From NCBI GenBank assembly GCA_035480415.1, contig DATIHT010000036.1, positions 1 through 5,771 on the forward strand: a stretch of 5,771 bases of DNA, read 5' to 3'. The notes beneath the pieces are model-generated. The model saw only the letters and a program-made list of their open reading frames with translations. It ran no database searches and had not been told where the DNA came from. Below are positions 5,594-5,771 of this stretch, one piece after another. This DNA comes from DATIHT01 sp035480415. Lineage in GTDB: Bacteria; Patescibacteriota; Microgenomatia; Curtissbacterales; GWA2-41-24. Made by a program: the position numbers and the translations under genes. How positions within the stretch are numbered: the stretch's first letter is position 1; the number at the start of each line of letters is the position of its first letter.

Positions 5594-5771
5594 TTACAAA
5601 ATCTTTGATACTTTTTTCAAAATTAGTTCGAGAAAATCTAAGTGCGTTATCACGACAAGTGGATTTTTTCCATTTTACCTTAAGTGTTGCCTCAATTGCA
5701 TCTTTTATACTATCTTTCGTTTGATTTTTAAAAAGAATGCCTGTTTTTCCTTCTATCACAATTTCCTGCTG
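5580..5771 (-). CDS. Glycosyltransferase, GT4-type (C-terminal 63 residues; 5' part outside window)
   Basis: An open frame enters from the right edge and ends at TAA 5580-5582. The visible residues include EIVIEGKTGILFKNQTKDSI (3-22) and, near the end, NALRFSRTNFEKSIKDFV (42-59). These are the closing part of GT-B glycosyltransferases of family 4: the conserved E...V..G.TG..F..Q...SL strand-helix that follows the donor-binding site, and the RFS...F segment of the last helix. These enzymes move a sugar, often mannose, from a nucleotide donor to a growing glycan at the cytoplasmic membrane face. The 14-nt overlap with manC makes a GDP-mannose-dependent mannosyltransferase the likeliest role, but the acceptor and donor sites are mostly out of view. 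The assignment rests on about a sixth of a typical 350-400 residue protein. Confidence 0.85.
   Translation of the reverse strand, partial: QQEIVIEGKTGILFKNQTKDSIKDAIEATLKVKWKKSTCRDNALRFSRTNFEKSIKDFVNASE

Noticed and set aside
1..5771. Recoded TGA (as glycine or tryptophan), known in some CPR and other lineages
   Set aside because: No in-frame TGA occurs within any of the recognised genes, and Trp and Gly positions in conserved motifs use standard codons.
1..5771. Mobile elements, CRISPR arrays, tRNA or other RNA genes, toxin-antitoxin or defence genes
   Set aside because: The window is almost fully occupied by recognised or well-formed coding sequences; the gaps are at most 59 nt and hold no spacer-repeat array, cloverleaf or transposon end.

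Overview
All genes in this window lie on the minus strand. There are five complete protein genes and two cut by the window edges. They are short, closely packed and AT-rich. All six visible stop codons are TAA, no start has a convincing Shine-Dalgarno sequence, and no reading frame contains an in-frame TGA or TAG, so the standard bacterial code fits. A DUF4012 surface protein beside a small polysaccharide cluster, a compact RecO, a single-chain GlyRS and short tandem repeats in the gaps together suggest a Patescibacteria (CPR) genome, possibly Microgenomates. That placement is inference from gene content and style; no rRNA or other marker is present to confirm it.

In transcription order (right to left), the first block is for cell-surface glycan. 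It holds the C-terminus of a GT4-type glycosyltransferase (5580-5771), a GDP-mannose pyrophosphorylase that overlaps it by 14 nt (4490-5593), a monotopic sugar-phosphate transferase 7 nt further on (3832-4482), and, after a 52-nt AT-rich gap, a large membrane-anchored DUF4012 protein (1971-3779). A plausible scheme is that the pyrophosphorylase makes GDP-mannose, the sugar transferase loads the first sugar phosphate onto a polyprenyl carrier, the glycosyltransferase extends the glycan, and the DUF4012 protein acts outside the membrane on or with the product.

The second block is housekeeping: recO (1305-1928), a single-pass membrane protein of unknown function starting directly at the recO stop codon (438-1304), and the first 126 codons of glycyl-tRNA synthetase (1-378). 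recO next to glycyl-tRNA synthetase genes is a familiar bacterial arrangement (for example in Firmicutes); here an unknown gene sits between them.

The most interesting signals are in the gaps. The gaps before glyQS and recO each hold a short tandem repeat (9-bp and 7-bp units) running into a near-identical extended -10-like motif, TGAYACAAT, only 5-6 nt before the ATG, which suggests promoters giving leaderless mRNAs. In the recO gap the repeat unit is itself the first part of that motif. A run of seven G followed by a 9-bp hairpin inside the DUF4012 gene is a second, more speculative signal. I see no mobile element, CRISPR array, RNA gene or clearly new multi-gene system. No gene-free stretch exceeds 60 bases.
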